NCBI RefSeq assembly: GCF_025548535.1
Contig: NZ_JAJLQW010000003.1
Coordinates: forward strand, 124,001 to 188,000
DNA: 64,000 bases
DNA from: Undibacterium sp. Jales W-56
GTDB taxonomy: Bacteria > Pseudomonadota > Gammaproteobacteria > Burkholderiales > Burkholderiaceae_D
Direction: 5' to 3'
The notes under the pieces: model-generated
Seen by the model: the letters and a program-made list of their open reading frames with translations, nothing else
Told to the model about the DNA's origin: nothing
The model's database searches: none
Position numbers and translations under genes: made by a program
Shown here: positions 53,082 through 62,325 of the stretch, one piece after another
Layout of the letters: the number at the start of each line of letters is the position of its first letter
Numbering within the stretch: the first letter of the stretch is position 1

Positions 53082-54551
53082 TTATTCAGAAAAATACACG
53101 CTGTTTCTGCCGTTTTCTTTAGCCTGGGATAGCGCCACATCGGCCCGGTCAAACACGCTGTCTTCGGTCTCATCATCCTTGCATTGGGCAACCCCCATGC
53201 TGACACTGATGCTGAGACGATTTTTCGCCAGATCGGTGGTACGTGAAAAATCATTCGCAGCGATCATGCTGCGTAAATTTTCGGCGATCGAGGTTGCTTT
53301 TTCCAGGGTGCAGTTTTTCAGCAGGATCAAGAATTCTTCACCGCCCCAGCGACAGATCACGTCGCTCTCGCGCAACGAACGTTTCGCGATCAAGGCAATT
53401 TCTTTGAGTACATGATCGCCGACCAGGCGACCGTGTTTATCATTCATTTTTTTGAAAAAATCGATATCGACCAGTACCACGCACAAAGGCTGGCGCGAGC
53501 GTTCACTGTCCAGCAAGGCTTGTTGAAATACGAAATCAAATGCCTGACGATTCAGCAGCGAGGTCAATTGATCAGTTGCCGCCGATTTGTCTATGCGCGC
53601 CTGATAACGTCGTATCGACAACGCCAGCAAGATCAATATGAGCAAGCTAATGACGGCGCTGATCGCGATGTTGATGAGGGTAATGTCCTGGAACGGTTTC
53701 AGGTCATTAGTGAGTTCCTGCTCAACCAGCAGATGCCAGCCCAGCTCGGGAATATAGCGTGAGTTGAGCAGGATATTGTCATTATCGAGCTGGTATTCCA
53801 GATGCAGGGAATCACTCTTTCTATTCGCCAGAATTTGTACGGCAATATCGCTCAGACCAGGTGTGCTTTGCAATGTGTTGCGGGATTTTTTGATGGTATT
53901 GCCGGCCAGGACGATACTACCTTTTTGGTCGGCGAAATAGATATTGCGATGAAAGCGCGCCTGATAGCTGTCGATCAAACGCTTGATGCCATCCATTGGT
54001 ATGCCGATACCGGCAGCGCCAATCAATTTGCCGCTGTCATCGAGGATACGGTAATTGATGTTGATCGTCATGCTGTCGCGGTTCGCCGTATCGACATCGA
54101 CATTGGTTTCGTAAGCCGATTTCATGGCTGCGACCCGATAAAACCATTGATCGCGCGGCTCGCCCGGACTTACCGCTTTGATGATGCCGTTCGCATGGTA
54201 ATGCTGGTGGGTGAGATTAGATACCAGAAAACTGGAAATCGCATTATTCCTGGTTTTGATGTCTTTCAGGTAGCGGGCGATTTGTTCCGGCTCTTGCTCG
54301 CCATTGATAATCCAGTCGCGCACAAAGGTGTCGTGCGCCATTTGCGAGGATACCAAGACGGGACGCAAGAGATCTTTTTGGATTTCGGCATACGCATTGT
54401 CGCCGGTGATCGGCAGGATTTGCTCCGACAAACTCTGGCGTATCGCATCGCGCGACACCAGCAATCCAGCCAAATGAATGAAACCGAAACCAGCGATCAG
54501 AATCAGCGATAGCCAGATCAACAAACTGTATTGTTTTAATATTTTTCGCAT
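53082..54551 (-). CDS. Membrane diguanylate cyclase with periplasmic sensor
   Basis: 489-aa protein: membrane helix (about 11-33), periplasmic cache-like sensor (about 35-280), second helix (about 290-310), and GGDEF domain with active GGEEF at 403-407 and RxxD inhibitory site (RESD). Domain order fits sensor diguanylate cyclases; ligand is unknown. It converges with the DUF2520 gene, 14 bases between stops. Confidence 0.92.
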   Translation of the reverse strand: MRKILKQYSLLIWLSLILIAGFGFIHLAGLLVSRDAIRQSLSEQILPITGDNAYAEIQKDLLRPVLVSSQMAHDTFVRDWIINGEQEPEQIARYLKDIKTRNNAISSFLVSNLTHQHYHANGIIKAVSPGEPRDQWFYRVAAMKSAYETNVDVDTANRDSMTININYRILDDSGKLIGAAGIGIPMDGIKRLIDSYQARFHRNIYFADQKGSIVLAGNTIKKSRNTLQSTPGLSDIAVQILANRKSDSLHLEYQLDNDNILLNSRYIPELGWHLLVEQELTNDLKPFQDITLINIAISAVISLLILILLALSIRRYQARIDKSAATDQLTSLLNRQAFDFVFQQALLDSERSRQPLCVVLVDIDFFKKMNDKHGRLVGDHVLKEIALIAKRSLRESDVICRWGGEEFLILLKNCTLEKATSIAENLRSMIAANDFSRTTDLAKNRLSISVSMGVAQCKDDETEDSVFDRADVALSQAKENGRNSVYFSE

Positions 54552-54704
54552 GTGATGGTGATCAAAACGCGGTCAATTTTTGATGCCGTGCGGTCGCAGG
54601 ACACGGATCACTGTTTGCAGTGTTGCGGCAAGATCATACTATAAACATCGCTGTTTTCTCGCTGAATTGCGAGAAATTTGATGCCACATGGAAATATTTG
54701 AGAT

Positions 54705-54737
54705 GAAAAAAATGCCGCAATTTGCGGCATTTTTTTC
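54705..54737 (-). terminator. Terminator of the glycine-zipper gene
   Basis: AATGCCGCAA and TTTGCGGCATT form a stem around 54711-54731, flanked by A-run and T-run, so it can work in both directions. It ends the minus-strand gene at 54753. Confidence 0.85.
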
Positions 54738-54752
54738 ACATTATCTGACTTG

Positions 54753-55301
54753 TTAAGGACGCGGAGTCAGCGAAACATGCAATCGCAAGCGTGAACCTGG
54801 ATCGTAAGGCATGATGCTGGTGTAAGTCCGATTGTGATATTCATAGGTTACTGCATAGCCGTTGTTGCGGGTTTCCCAGCGATCGATGTTCGCGCAACGA
54901 CGCACCGGCTGGCTTTCGTAAGTGGTTTGCGGACGGCCATAGTCATTATTGCCGTTGTTGTCAACGCGGTCACCCACGATCGCGCCGGTCAAGGCACCGG
55001 CGGCGGCGGCCGCAATACGACCATTGCCGCCACCGACCTGGCTACCCAGCAAACCACCGGCGATACCGCCGATGATAGAGCCGCCAGTGCTGCGTTCGCG
55101 TTGCGGTTGCTGACGTTGCACGTTTTCATATTCAGTACGGCATTCCTGATGCGGCATATTGATCTGCTCTACTTGCGGTACGACATTGATTACCCGGGCA
55201 AAATCTTCAAAATCTGCCGCACTTGCTGCGGACATGCCGGCCAGACCGAGTAAAGCTGTGGCAGCGGAGAGAATGGCTGTTTTTGTCAGAGTGATGCGCA
55301 T
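54753..55301 (-). CDS. Glycine-zipper 2TM-domain envelope protein
   Basis: 182-aa exported protein. Signal peptide about 1-28 (MSAASA). A glycine-zipper segment of the 2TM type spans about 70-110 (GGSIIGGIAGGLLGSQVGGG, GALTGAIVGDRV). The C-terminal part YAVTYEYHNRTYTSIMPYDPG is typical of this outer-membrane/periplasmic family (relatives of SmpA/17 kDa antigen-like proteins). Start is ATG at 55301, with GAGGT seven bases upstream. Function is structural or unknown. Confidence 0.88.
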   Translation of the reverse strand: MRITLTKTAILSAATALLGLAGMSAASAADFEDFARVINVVPQVEQINMPHQECRTEYENVQRQQPQRERSTGGSIIGGIAGGLLGSQVGGGNGRIAAAAAGALTGAIVGDRVDNNGNNDYGRPQTTYESQPVRRCANIDRWETRNNGYAVTYEYHNRTYTSIMPYDPGSRLRLHVSLTPRP

Positions 55302-55474
55302 TTTGTACCTCGTTGTATTAGTCACAGTGCTCATATAACGAGCCACGAGCAAAAAAGAAGACAGGCAAAATGTAAAAAACTGTATCAAGTATTTTCTGAT
55401 GTGCAATATGATACTTGCCGCATTGGCAGTAAAGTTATAGAAAATTTCCCCACAACCTGTTTCTGATCGGATCG

Positions 55475-55858
55475 ATGATGCAAATGCAATGGACTAGCTG
55501 GGCAACGATTGCGGCTCTGGCCGTGTATGTATGGACTGCGGCCAATGTCAGCAGAGCGCGCGCCCGTTATAAGGTCATCGCGCCTGCCGTCGATGGTCCG
55601 CCCGAGTTCTTGCGAGCCATGCGGGTGCAGATCAATACGTCGGAGCAAATCATCCTGTTTCTACCGTGTTTATGGTTGTGTACATTATGGTTCAGTGATC
55701 ATACCGCTGGTATTGGCGGTGCGATATGGGTGCTGGGCCGGATCTGGTATGCGCTAACGTATTATCGCGATGCCAGCAAGCGCGCCACGGGTTTTGTACT
55801 GGCAATGACGGCATCCTTAAGCCTGCTGCTGCTCGCTGTAGTTGGCTTGTTGCGTTAA
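55475..55858 (+). CDS. MAPEG-family membrane protein
   Basis: 127-aa protein with four hydrophobic segments. The segment FLRAMRVQINTSEQIILFLPCLWL matches the conserved MAPEG region (eicosanoid and glutathione metabolism superfamily), with the RxxxNxxE pattern kept as RVQINTSE. Bacterial members often have glutathione transferase activity; that is not shown here. Confidence 0.85.
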   Translation: MMQMQWTSWATIAALAVYVWTAANVSRARARYKVIAPAVDGPPEFLRAMRVQINTSEQIILFLPCLWLCTLWFSDHTAGIGGAIWVLGRIWYALTYYRDASKRATGFVLAMTASLSLLLLAVVGLLR

Positions 55859-56097
55859 GTTTTTTCAGGAAGGTAGGGCCTGTTACCATTCGAATCGAAA
55901 ACTCCTGGAATTTGTTCGCAGCTTGTTGCATCAGAACATCAACGAGCAGCCCTATCGTCCCCGTTTTCGGGTCATTCACTGTCTTCTGCAAAAATTCTCT
56001 ACATCCTTGCATCCGATCCCTTGTTCCTTACGTATCCTTATTGAGAAAACGCGAATAGGGCGTTGTCTTGACTAAAAAAACCAACAAGGAAATCGAC

Positions 56098-57000
56098 ATG
56101 CTTCTCAAAAAACATCTGTTGCCAACCCTGCTGCTCGGCAGTGGCCTACTTTGTTGCCATATTGCCATTGCGCAAGAATTGAAGCCGGACATGGGCAAAC
56201 TGACTGCCACTGGCGGGGTCAGTCAGCTGGAAGGCGCAGGTGGCGGCGGTCTGACGCCTTGGGCACTGATCAGCGGCTATGGCTCACGCGACAGCTATGG
56301 TGCCAATGTGCATTACACCCAGGTGAAGACGCAAGACTATGGTCTGAAAACCTACGGCGTTGCGGTCGGCATCGCAGACCGGGTGGAACTGTCGCTGGCG
56401 AAGCAAGAATTCACTGGCAGCCTGGCGCCTTTGAATGCGCTGAATATTCAGCAGGATATTCTCGGCGTCAAAGTCAAAGCCGCTGGCGACGCTGTCTACG
56501 ATCAGGATAGCTGGATGCCGCAAATCGCGGTCGGCGCCATGATCAAGCGCAATAACGGTATCGGCGGACTCGGTGCCTTGGGCGTGACCAACGTCAAACA
56601 ACTCGGCGCCAACGATGATCGCGGTATTGACTACTATGCGTCTGCAACCAAAATTTATCTGGAACAAAGCCTGCTCCTCAACGGCACCCTGCGCATGACT
56701 AAGGCGAATCAAATGGGTATCCTCGGTTTTGGCGGCGACAAGAAAAATAAATATGAACCGATGCTGGAGGCTTCTGCAGCGTATCTGCTCAATCGCAAAC
56801 TGGTGATCGGTGCCGAATACCGGATGAAGCCGCGCAATCTCGGCGTCGATAATGAAAAAGATTATTACGACGTCTTTGTCGCATATTTCCCAAGCAAGAA
56901 CTTATCACTGACCGCAGCTTACGCGACGCTGGGCGACATCACCGTATTCAACCCGGCCAATCAACGTGGCTGGTATCTATCGCTACAAGCCGGTTTCTAA
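56098..57000 (+). CDS. DUF3034-family outer membrane-type protein
   Basis: 300-aa protein with signal peptide (about 1-25, IAIAQ). The body is rich in alternating beta strands with a C-terminal aromatic residue (QAGF), so a beta-barrel is likely. GKLTATGGVSQLEGAGGGGLTPW near 32-54 is the family start (landmark). DUF3034 has no known function. Start is ATG at 56098, with AAGGAA 12 bases upstream; TTG at 56068 is in frame. It leads a cluster with a truncated haemoglobin and a cupredoxin-like protein. Confidence 0.88.
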   Translation: MLLKKHLLPTLLLGSGLLCCHIAIAQELKPDMGKLTATGGVSQLEGAGGGGLTPWALISGYGSRDSYGANVHYTQVKTQDYGLKTYGVAVGIADRVELSLAKQEFTGSLAPLNALNIQQDILGVKVKAAGDAVYDQDSWMPQIAVGAMIKRNNGIGGLGALGVTNVKQLGANDDRGIDYYASATKIYLEQSLLLNGTLRMTKANQMGILGFGGDKKNKYEPMLEASAAYLLNRKLVIGAEYRMKPRNLGVDNEKDYYDVFVAYFPSKNLSLTAAYATLGDITVFNPANQRGWYLSLQAGF

Positions 57001-57076
57001 TTCAATCGCACTTGCGATGACGCGCATTCGCTCATCGATATGAATCTACCTACTCCAATTGCAGAAGGACCTCACC

Positions 57077-57520
57077 ATGCGTACTAATTTCATCCGCCTT
57101 AGCCAACAAATTGCAGGCATATTCGCTGTCAGCCTCAGCCTCAGCGCTTTTGCCCAAAGCGCGCCAGACGCCATGTATCAGGAACTCGGTGCCAAAACCG
57201 GTATCAGCAAAATCGTTGAGGACTTTTTACCCATCGTGTTGGCCGACACACGTATTAATGCCGCGTTTAAAGACACCGATATGGAACGTCTGGCCTTAAT
57301 GTTGACCGAACAGTTTTGCGAAGTCAGCGGCGGCCCTTGCAAATACAGCGGCAAGAGCATGACCGAAGCACACAAGGAATTGAATGTCACCAATGCCCAA
57401 TTCAATGCGCTGGCAGAGGACTTGCAAATCGCCATGGAAAAAAACCATATCCCCTCATCGGTATCGAATAAATTAGTCGCGAAACTGGCACCAATGCAGC
57501 GTCCTATCGTCACTAAATAA
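57077..57520 (+). CDS. Exported group 1 truncated haemoglobin (paralogue 2)
   Basis: 147-aa 2-on-2 globin with signal peptide (about 1-27, AFAQ). The likely proximal ligand is His99 (EAHKELNVT). The B10 position is Leu (VEDFLPIVLAD), not Tyr. Cys81 and Cys88 flank the SGGP segment as in the copy at 4302-4766. Start is ATG at 57077, with AGAAGGA at 57063-57069. It is the second gene of the DUF3034/globin/cupredoxin cluster and probably periplasmic. Confidence 0.9.
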   Translation: MRTNFIRLSQQIAGIFAVSLSLSAFAQSAPDAMYQELGAKTGISKIVEDFLPIVLADTRINAAFKDTDMERLALMLTEQFCEVSGGPCKYSGKSMTEAHKELNVTNAQFNALAEDLQIAMEKNHIPSSVSNKLVAKLAPMQRPIVTK

Positions 57521-57613
57521 TTGCTGTACAGTGGAGGGTACGTCAAAATCCATGCGCTGCCGTTGAGCGCGACGGACTCATCCACCACTTACCTTTTTAT
57601 CGGAACGCCCTCC

Positions 57614-58309
57614 ATGCCTTCAACGCACCTACCCTCCTGGCTTAAGCTCTCCAAAGCGGGCTTGCTGGCGTGCGCACTCGCTACCTTGGGTACGGGTACA
57701 TGTTCCCGGGCTTGGGCGGCAACCGTGTTTGGACTGGCTATCGATAAAAACAGCGCCGTGATGTCAGATGTCGTCATGTATGCGACCCCGATAGGTGCGC
57801 CGATGCCGACGACGGCAAAAACCGACGCCGCGATCGTGGCGCAAAGCGATATGCAATTCACGCCCTATGTCATGCCGGTCCGGGTTGGTTCGCAAGTCAA
57901 GTTCCCGAATTACGACAAGATGGAGCATCACGTTAAATCGTTCTCGCCAGCCAAAGAATTTGAAATCAAAACGTATGAAAAAGGCGTAACGCCGCCGCCG
58001 GTCTTGTTTGATAAAACCGGCATCGTGGTGGTCTACTGCTTGCTGCACAACTGGATGCGAGCCTATGTACTGGTGCTGGAAACGCCTTACTTTGCGAAGA
58101 CTGATGCGAGCGGTGTCGCCAAGATAGAAAATTTGCCTGACGGTCAATATGAAATTAAAGCCTGGCACCCGAATATGGGCAGCATCAAGCCGCCGCTGGC
58201 ACAAACCGTGACCATCAACAGCCAGTCTGCCCCGTTGAAATTTCAATTTGACTTTGTACCGATCCCGAGAAAGCCTGCGCAAGTAGCAAAGCAGCATGCC
58301 GGGTATTAG
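57614..58309 (+). CDS. Cupredoxin-like (methylamine-utilisation-type) periplasmic protein
   Basis: 231-aa exported protein. After a signal sequence (about 1-39, SRAWA) comes a cupredoxin fold. The copper site candidates are the His in MEHHVKSF and the CLLHNWM segment, with Cys, His and Met in the C-x2-H-x2-M spacing of type 1 copper sites. The C-terminal part (KIENLPDGQYEIKAWHPN) resembles carboxypeptidase-regulatory/transthyretin-like domains. Annotated in many genomes as methylamine utilisation protein, but no mau genes are nearby. Start ATG at 57614 gives a sensible signal; the frame upstream is unsupported. Confidence 0.85.
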   Translation: MPSTHLPSWLKLSKAGLLACALATLGTGTCSRAWAATVFGLAIDKNSAVMSDVVMYATPIGAPMPTTAKTDAAIVAQSDMQFTPYVMPVRVGSQVKFPNYDKMEHHVKSFSPAKEFEIKTYEKGVTPPPVLFDKTGIVVVYCLLHNWMRAYVLVLETPYFAKTDASGVAKIENLPDGQYEIKAWHPNMGSIKPPLAQTVTINSQSAPLKFQFDFVPIPRKPAQVAKQHAGY

Positions 58310-58446
58310 TACGCTTTGTACAGTATCCAGTATTTGCGCTAAATCAAGATGAGCGCGCTGTACAAATTTCACCTCTAAGCTCGTCTTCACCGCTGCATTG
58401 AGGTATCCTTGCGGGCATCGATCTCACTCATTAAATAATTCAAACA

Positions 58447-60114
58447 ATGGCCAATTACGTCTACACCATGAATCGCGTCGGCAAAATCGTGCCGCCTAAA
58501 CGCCAGATTCTGAAAGATATTTCTCTCTCGTTTTTTCCAGGCGCCAAAATCGGCGTACTCGGTTTGAACGGTTCCGGCAAATCGTCGCTGCTTAAAATCA
58601 TGGCAGGTATCGATAAAGATATCCAGGGCGAAGCGGTGCCGATGCCGAATCTGAACATCGGCTACCTGCCGCAGGAGCCGCAGCTCGATCCTGAACAAAC
58701 CGTGCGCGAAGCGGTGGAATCCGCGCTTGGCGAAGTGTTCGAAGCCAAAGCCAAGTTAGAACAGGTGTATGCCGCCTACGCCGAGCCGGACGCCGATTTC
58801 GATGCGCTGGCGAATGAGCAGGCGCGACTCGAAGCCATCATCTCCACCTCCGCCGGTGACAATGTTGAATTGCAATTAGAGATGGCGGCCGATGCCCTAC
58901 GTCTGCCGCCTTGGGATGCCAGGATCGCCGTATTATCGGGCGGTGAAAAACGTCGCGTCGCACTGTGTAAATTGCTGCTATCCAAACCCGATATGCTGTT
59001 GCTCGATGAGCCTACCAACCATCTGGATGCAGAATCCGTCGATTGGCTGGAACAATTCCTGCTGCGCTTCCCCGGCACGGTAGTAGCGATCACGCATGAT
59101 CGCTACTTCCTGGATAATGCGGCGGAGTGGATACTGGAACTGGACCGCGGCGCAGGTATTCCGTGGAAAGGCAATTACTCCTCCTGGCTGGAGCAAAAAC
59201 AAGCACGCTTGAAACAGGAAGAAGCGACCGAATCCGCGCGCCAGAAAGCGCTGCAAAAAGAACTCGAATGGTCGCGCCAGAATCCCAAGGCGCGTCAGGC
59301 CAAGAGCAAGGCGCGTCTGGCGCGCTTCAATGAAATGAGCGAGCACGAATACCAGAAACGCAATGAAACGCAAGAGATTTTCATCCCGGTCGCCGAGCGC
59401 CTGGGTAATGAGGTCATCGAATTTAAAAATGTCTCCAAAGCCTTTGGCGATCGCCTGCTGATCGACAACCTGAGCTTCAAGATTCCCCCGGGCGCAATCG
59501 TCGGCATCATCGGCCCTAACGGCGCCGGCAAATCGACTTTGTTCAAAATGATCAAGGGCCTGGAACAACCGGATAGCGGCGAAGTCGTGCTGGGGCAGAC
59601 CGCGAAGATATCGCTGGTCGATCAATCGCGCGAAGACTTGGGCAATACCAAAACCGTCTTTGAAGATGTCGCCAATGGCGCTGATATTTTGAGCGTAGGA
59701 CGTTTTGAAATGCCGTCGCGCGCCTACCTCGGGCGCTTCAACTTCAAAGGCGGCGACCAGCAGAAGATCGTCGGCAATTTGTCCGGCGGTGAGCGTGGCC
59801 GCCTGCATCTGGCCAAGACCCTGCTGCAAGGCGGCAATGTCTTGCTGCTGGATGAACCATCGAACGATCTGGACGTAGAGACCTTGCGCGCGCTGGAAGA
59901 TGCCTTACTCGAATTCGCCGGCAGCGTGATGGTGATCTCGCACGATCGCTGGTTCCTCGATCGGATTGCGACGCACATTCTGGCATTTGAAGGTAATTCG
60001 CAAGTCAGCTTCTTTGACGGCAACTACCAGGAGTATGAGGCAGACAAGAAAAAACGCCTGGGTGAAGAAGGGGCGAAACCTAAACGCATACGTTATAAGC
60101 CTTTAACGACCTGA
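58447..60114 (+). CDS. ettA: Energy-dependent translational throttle protein EttA (ABC-F)
   Basis: 555-aa soluble ABC-F ATPase with two nucleotide-binding domains. Walker A motifs are GLNGSGKSS and GPNGAGKST, signatures LSGGEKRRVALC and LSGGERGRLHLA, and the linker between them has the EttA arm. Its length equals E. coli EttA. It binds the ribosomal E site and gates early elongation depending on ATP/ADP. Transcription ends at a strong terminator 54 bases downstream. Confidence 0.97.
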   Translation: MANYVYTMNRVGKIVPPKRQILKDISLSFFPGAKIGVLGLNGSGKSSLLKIMAGIDKDIQGEAVPMPNLNIGYLPQEPQLDPEQTVREAVESALGEVFEAKAKLEQVYAAYAEPDADFDALANEQARLEAIISTSAGDNVELQLEMAADALRLPPWDARIAVLSGGEKRRVALCKLLLSKPDMLLLDEPTNHLDAESVDWLEQFLLRFPGTVVAITHDRYFLDNAAEWILELDRGAGIPWKGNYSSWLEQKQARLKQEEATESARQKALQKELEWSRQNPKARQAKSKARLARFNEMSEHEYQKRNETQEIFIPVAERLGNEVIEFKNVSKAFGDRLLIDNLSFKIPPGAIVGIIGPNGAGKSTLFKMIKGLEQPDSGEVVLGQTAKISLVDQSREDLGNTKTVFEDVANGADILSVGRFEMPSRAYLGRFNFKGGDQQKIVGNLSGGERGRLHLAKTLLQGGNVLLLDEPSNDLDVETLRALEDALLEFAGSVMVISHDRWFLDRIATHILAFEGNSQVSFFDGNYQEYEADKKKRLGEEGAKPKRIRYKPLTT

Positions 60115-60135
60115 TTAGCGTCATTAGTTTCGGTT

Positions 60136-60201
60136 CGCTGCAATATACTTTGCAGCGGACGATCAGCAAAATAAAACAGCCGATCAAGGCTGTTTTATTT
60201 T
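60136..60201 (+). terminator. ettA: Terminator of ettA
   Basis: AAAATAAAACAGCC (60168-60181), loop GATCAA, GGCTGTTTTATTTT (60188-60201): a 14-base perfect stem with T-rich tail. A smaller GCTGCAA/TTGCAGC hairpin at about 60137-60156 precedes it. Confidence 0.88.
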
Positions 60202-60274
60202 GTGCTTTTTTATGTGTCCTGGCGCTCTACGGGATCATCTTCCGAAGTCGCCATATTCCGTCATCGAACGCCCT

Positions 60275-61057
60275 TTATTGCATATGCCAGCCGTGGCTGA
60301 CCGTAATTGATTGGCCAGTCAATGCATTGGTCGCAAAAGCGGCCAAGAATATCGCAGTTTGTGCGACATCCTGAACGGTCGTAAATTCACCGTCGACGGT
60401 TTCTTTGAGCATCACGTTTTTGATGACATCTGCTTCACTGATGCCTAATTCTTTGGCTTGCTCCGGAATCTGTTTATCCACCAATGGAGTGCGCACAAAT
60501 CCCGGGCAAATTACATTGGCACGGATATTATTTTTCGCGCCTTCTTTCGCGACGACTTTTGCCAGCCCAACCAAGCCATGTTTTGCCGCTACATAAGGCG
60601 CTTTCAATGGCGATGCTTCGTGCGAATGAACTGAACCCATATAAATGACCGACCCGCCTTTGCCGCTGGCGATCATCGCACGCATGCAGGCACGGGTCGT
60701 CAGGAAGGCACCATCGAGATGGATGGCGATCAGTTTTTTCCAGTTATCCAAACTCAGGTCGACGATAGGACTGATGATCTGTATGCCGGCATTGCTGATC
60801 AATACATCCACGCTGCCATAGGCGGCCACCGCATCGGCCACACCTTGATCGACTTGCGCTTCATCCGTGACGTTCATGGCGACGGCCATTGCCGTGCCGC
60901 CAGCCTGTTCGATTTCTTTGGCGGTCGCGCTCGCTGCTTCCAAGGCCATATCGGCGATCACAATCTTCGCGCCTTGCTTGGCGTATTCCATCGCGATTTC
61001 TTTACCGATACCGCTGGCAGCACCAGTGATGAGAGCGACTTTGTCTTTCAGTAACAT
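60275..61057 (-). CDS. bdhA: 3-hydroxybutyrate dehydrogenase (short-chain dehydrogenase)
   Basis: 260-aa short-chain dehydrogenase. Cofactor motif TGAASGIG is at about 11-18, NAG near 89, the catalytic Ser in [11 protein letters not shown] and the YVAAK tyrosine-lysine pair near 154. HSHEAS and the C-terminal SHGWHMQ are typical of 3-hydroxybutyrate dehydrogenases. It interconverts 3-hydroxybutyrate and acetoacetate in polyhydroxybutyrate turnover. It is ten bases downstream of the acetoacetate decarboxylase gene in one operon. Confidence 0.93.
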   Translation of the reverse strand: MLLKDKVALITGAASGIGKEIAMEYAKQGAKIVIADMALEAASATAKEIEQAGGTAMAVAMNVTDEAQVDQGVADAVAAYGSVDVLISNAGIQIISPIVDLSLDNWKKLIAIHLDGAFLTTRACMRAMIASGKGGSVIYMGSVHSHEASPLKAPYVAAKHGLVGLAKVVAKEGAKNNIRANVICPGFVRTPLVDKQIPEQAKELGISEADVIKNVMLKETVDGEFTTVQDVAQTAIFLAAFATNALTGQSITVSHGWHMQ

Positions 61058-61067
61058 GAGATTTCCC

Positions 61068-61814
61068 TTATTTAGATGGTTGCAAATAGTCGTATGCGAC
61101 AGTGCCGTAAGGCAGCGTCAGGTCGGCCAGAATGTGGACAGCGGATAGTACTTCCAACACTGGCAACGCTGCCACTGGCGCCAATGCGTGCGGACTCAGC
61201 TCCAGAGCGCCGGGGCCGCCCCAGGCACCTTTGATGACGATGTCGGTCAGGCTGTATTGCACCAGTTCACAGATGCGTGAAGTGCCGTCAACGTGAGGAA
61301 TGATTTTAAGCAAAAAGTTGGGGGCCGCCATGGATTTTTTGACCGCCTCGGCATCGAGCTTGGTATGTTTGAAACCCATGGTACCCGTCGCTACCCGGAC
61401 ATCGCTGTAATCGAGTGTGCCAACCAGCGTGTCCTTATGCACTCTTAATTCGGGTTCGCCTAATTTTTTGGGAAAACCCCACAACTCGCGCCCGGCAGCA
61501 ATTGGCGGATGATCGTTGAGGTACATCGTGTGTACATACGCACCGGCGACACCATCCAAAGTGACAGGTATCACTTGCCCGGATTCGCAATAATGCCCGA
61601 ATCCGGTGGAGTCGGGCATGTTGATAAATTCAAATTTCACCACCGCCTCTGTCATTTTTAGCGGTGCCGGAATAATCTTTTCCAGTAATTCGGGATCGGT
61701 ACGATAGGTAATGATTAGAAATTCGCGATCGGTAAATCGATAAGGTCCTTGCGGATACGCAGAATTAACATAGGGCATGGCGAATGCGTTACGACGAATT
61801 TCATCTTCTGTCAT
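61068..61814 (-). CDS. adc: Acetoacetate decarboxylase
   Basis: 248-aa enzyme that converts acetoacetate to acetone and CO2. The active-site segment [14 protein letters not shown] holds the Schiff-base Lys and its neighbour, and [14 protein letters not shown] lines the pocket. Length equals the family norm (about 245). With bdhA it forms an operon that handles C4 ketone-body intermediates from PHB or fatty acids. Confidence 0.95.
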   Translation of the reverse strand: MTEDEIRRNAFAMPYVNSAYPQGPYRFTDREFLIITYRTDPELLEKIIPAPLKMTEAVVKFEFINMPDSTGFGHYCESGQVIPVTLDGVAGAYVHTMYLNDHPPIAAGRELWGFPKKLGEPELRVHKDTLVGTLDYSDVRVATGTMGFKHTKLDAEAVKKSMAAPNFLLKIIPHVDGTSRICELVQYSLTDIVIKGAWGGPGALELSPHALAPVAALPVLEVLSAVHILADLTLPYGTVAYDYLQPSK

Positions 61815-62325
61815 GGTACAGCACCTTATTTAGTTAAAAATTTATGCACATTAAGTAGATAGAATATTAACTGACATACAGGGTTTGAAGGGGCTTTTAC
61901 ATTGACCAGCGCCGATTAAGTATCGACGGTAAGAGATTGCTATCGTCGCTTTGGCGAAACATTGAAGGAGGACTTACGCAAAAACCTCACCGCCGAGACA
62001 CGGGACACCGAGAAAAGCAAGGGGAACTGCTTGCATGGCATGTGGCTATCAGAACGAAGCCGCAATCCGGGTGCGGCTGTTGGCACGAAATGCCTCGGAA
62101 AGCCGCATCCAGATTGCGGGTTCAATGTGAGCGGTGGTAAACAGCTTGCCGTTTTGCGTAAGTCCTATTAAGGTCAACATACACTTTGCAGATCTCGCTT
62201 CATTATTGCCGAATGGCAAGTGAGTGTGTGCCATAATGAAGTAGAAAAATTGTTGTACCTCCTAATTTTCATTCAAGTGCCAGTATCGTTGGAAGCGTCC
62301 GCTTGATAGGTGAAAGGCTGCATAT
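61815..62325. other. Intergenic region holding MITE copy C
   Basis: 511 bases between adc and the DUF1800 gene. The central 198 bases are MITE-like copy C. The rest is AT-rich and must contain both divergent promoters; none stands out. Confidence 0.5.
61969..62166 (+). repeat. MITE-like element, copy C
   Basis: 198 bases with the best inverted ends of the family: AGGACTTACGCAAAA at the left and TTTTGCGTAAGTCCT at the right are exact complements. The inside has the GAGACACGGGACACCGAG stretch and the central hairpin with GAAGCCGCAATCCGGGTGCG. It carries no gene. Confidence 0.82.

Noticed and set aside
58978..59829. Long minus-strand open frame across ettA
   Set aside because: It is the antisense shadow of a highly conserved gene, with no start signals and no family resemblance.
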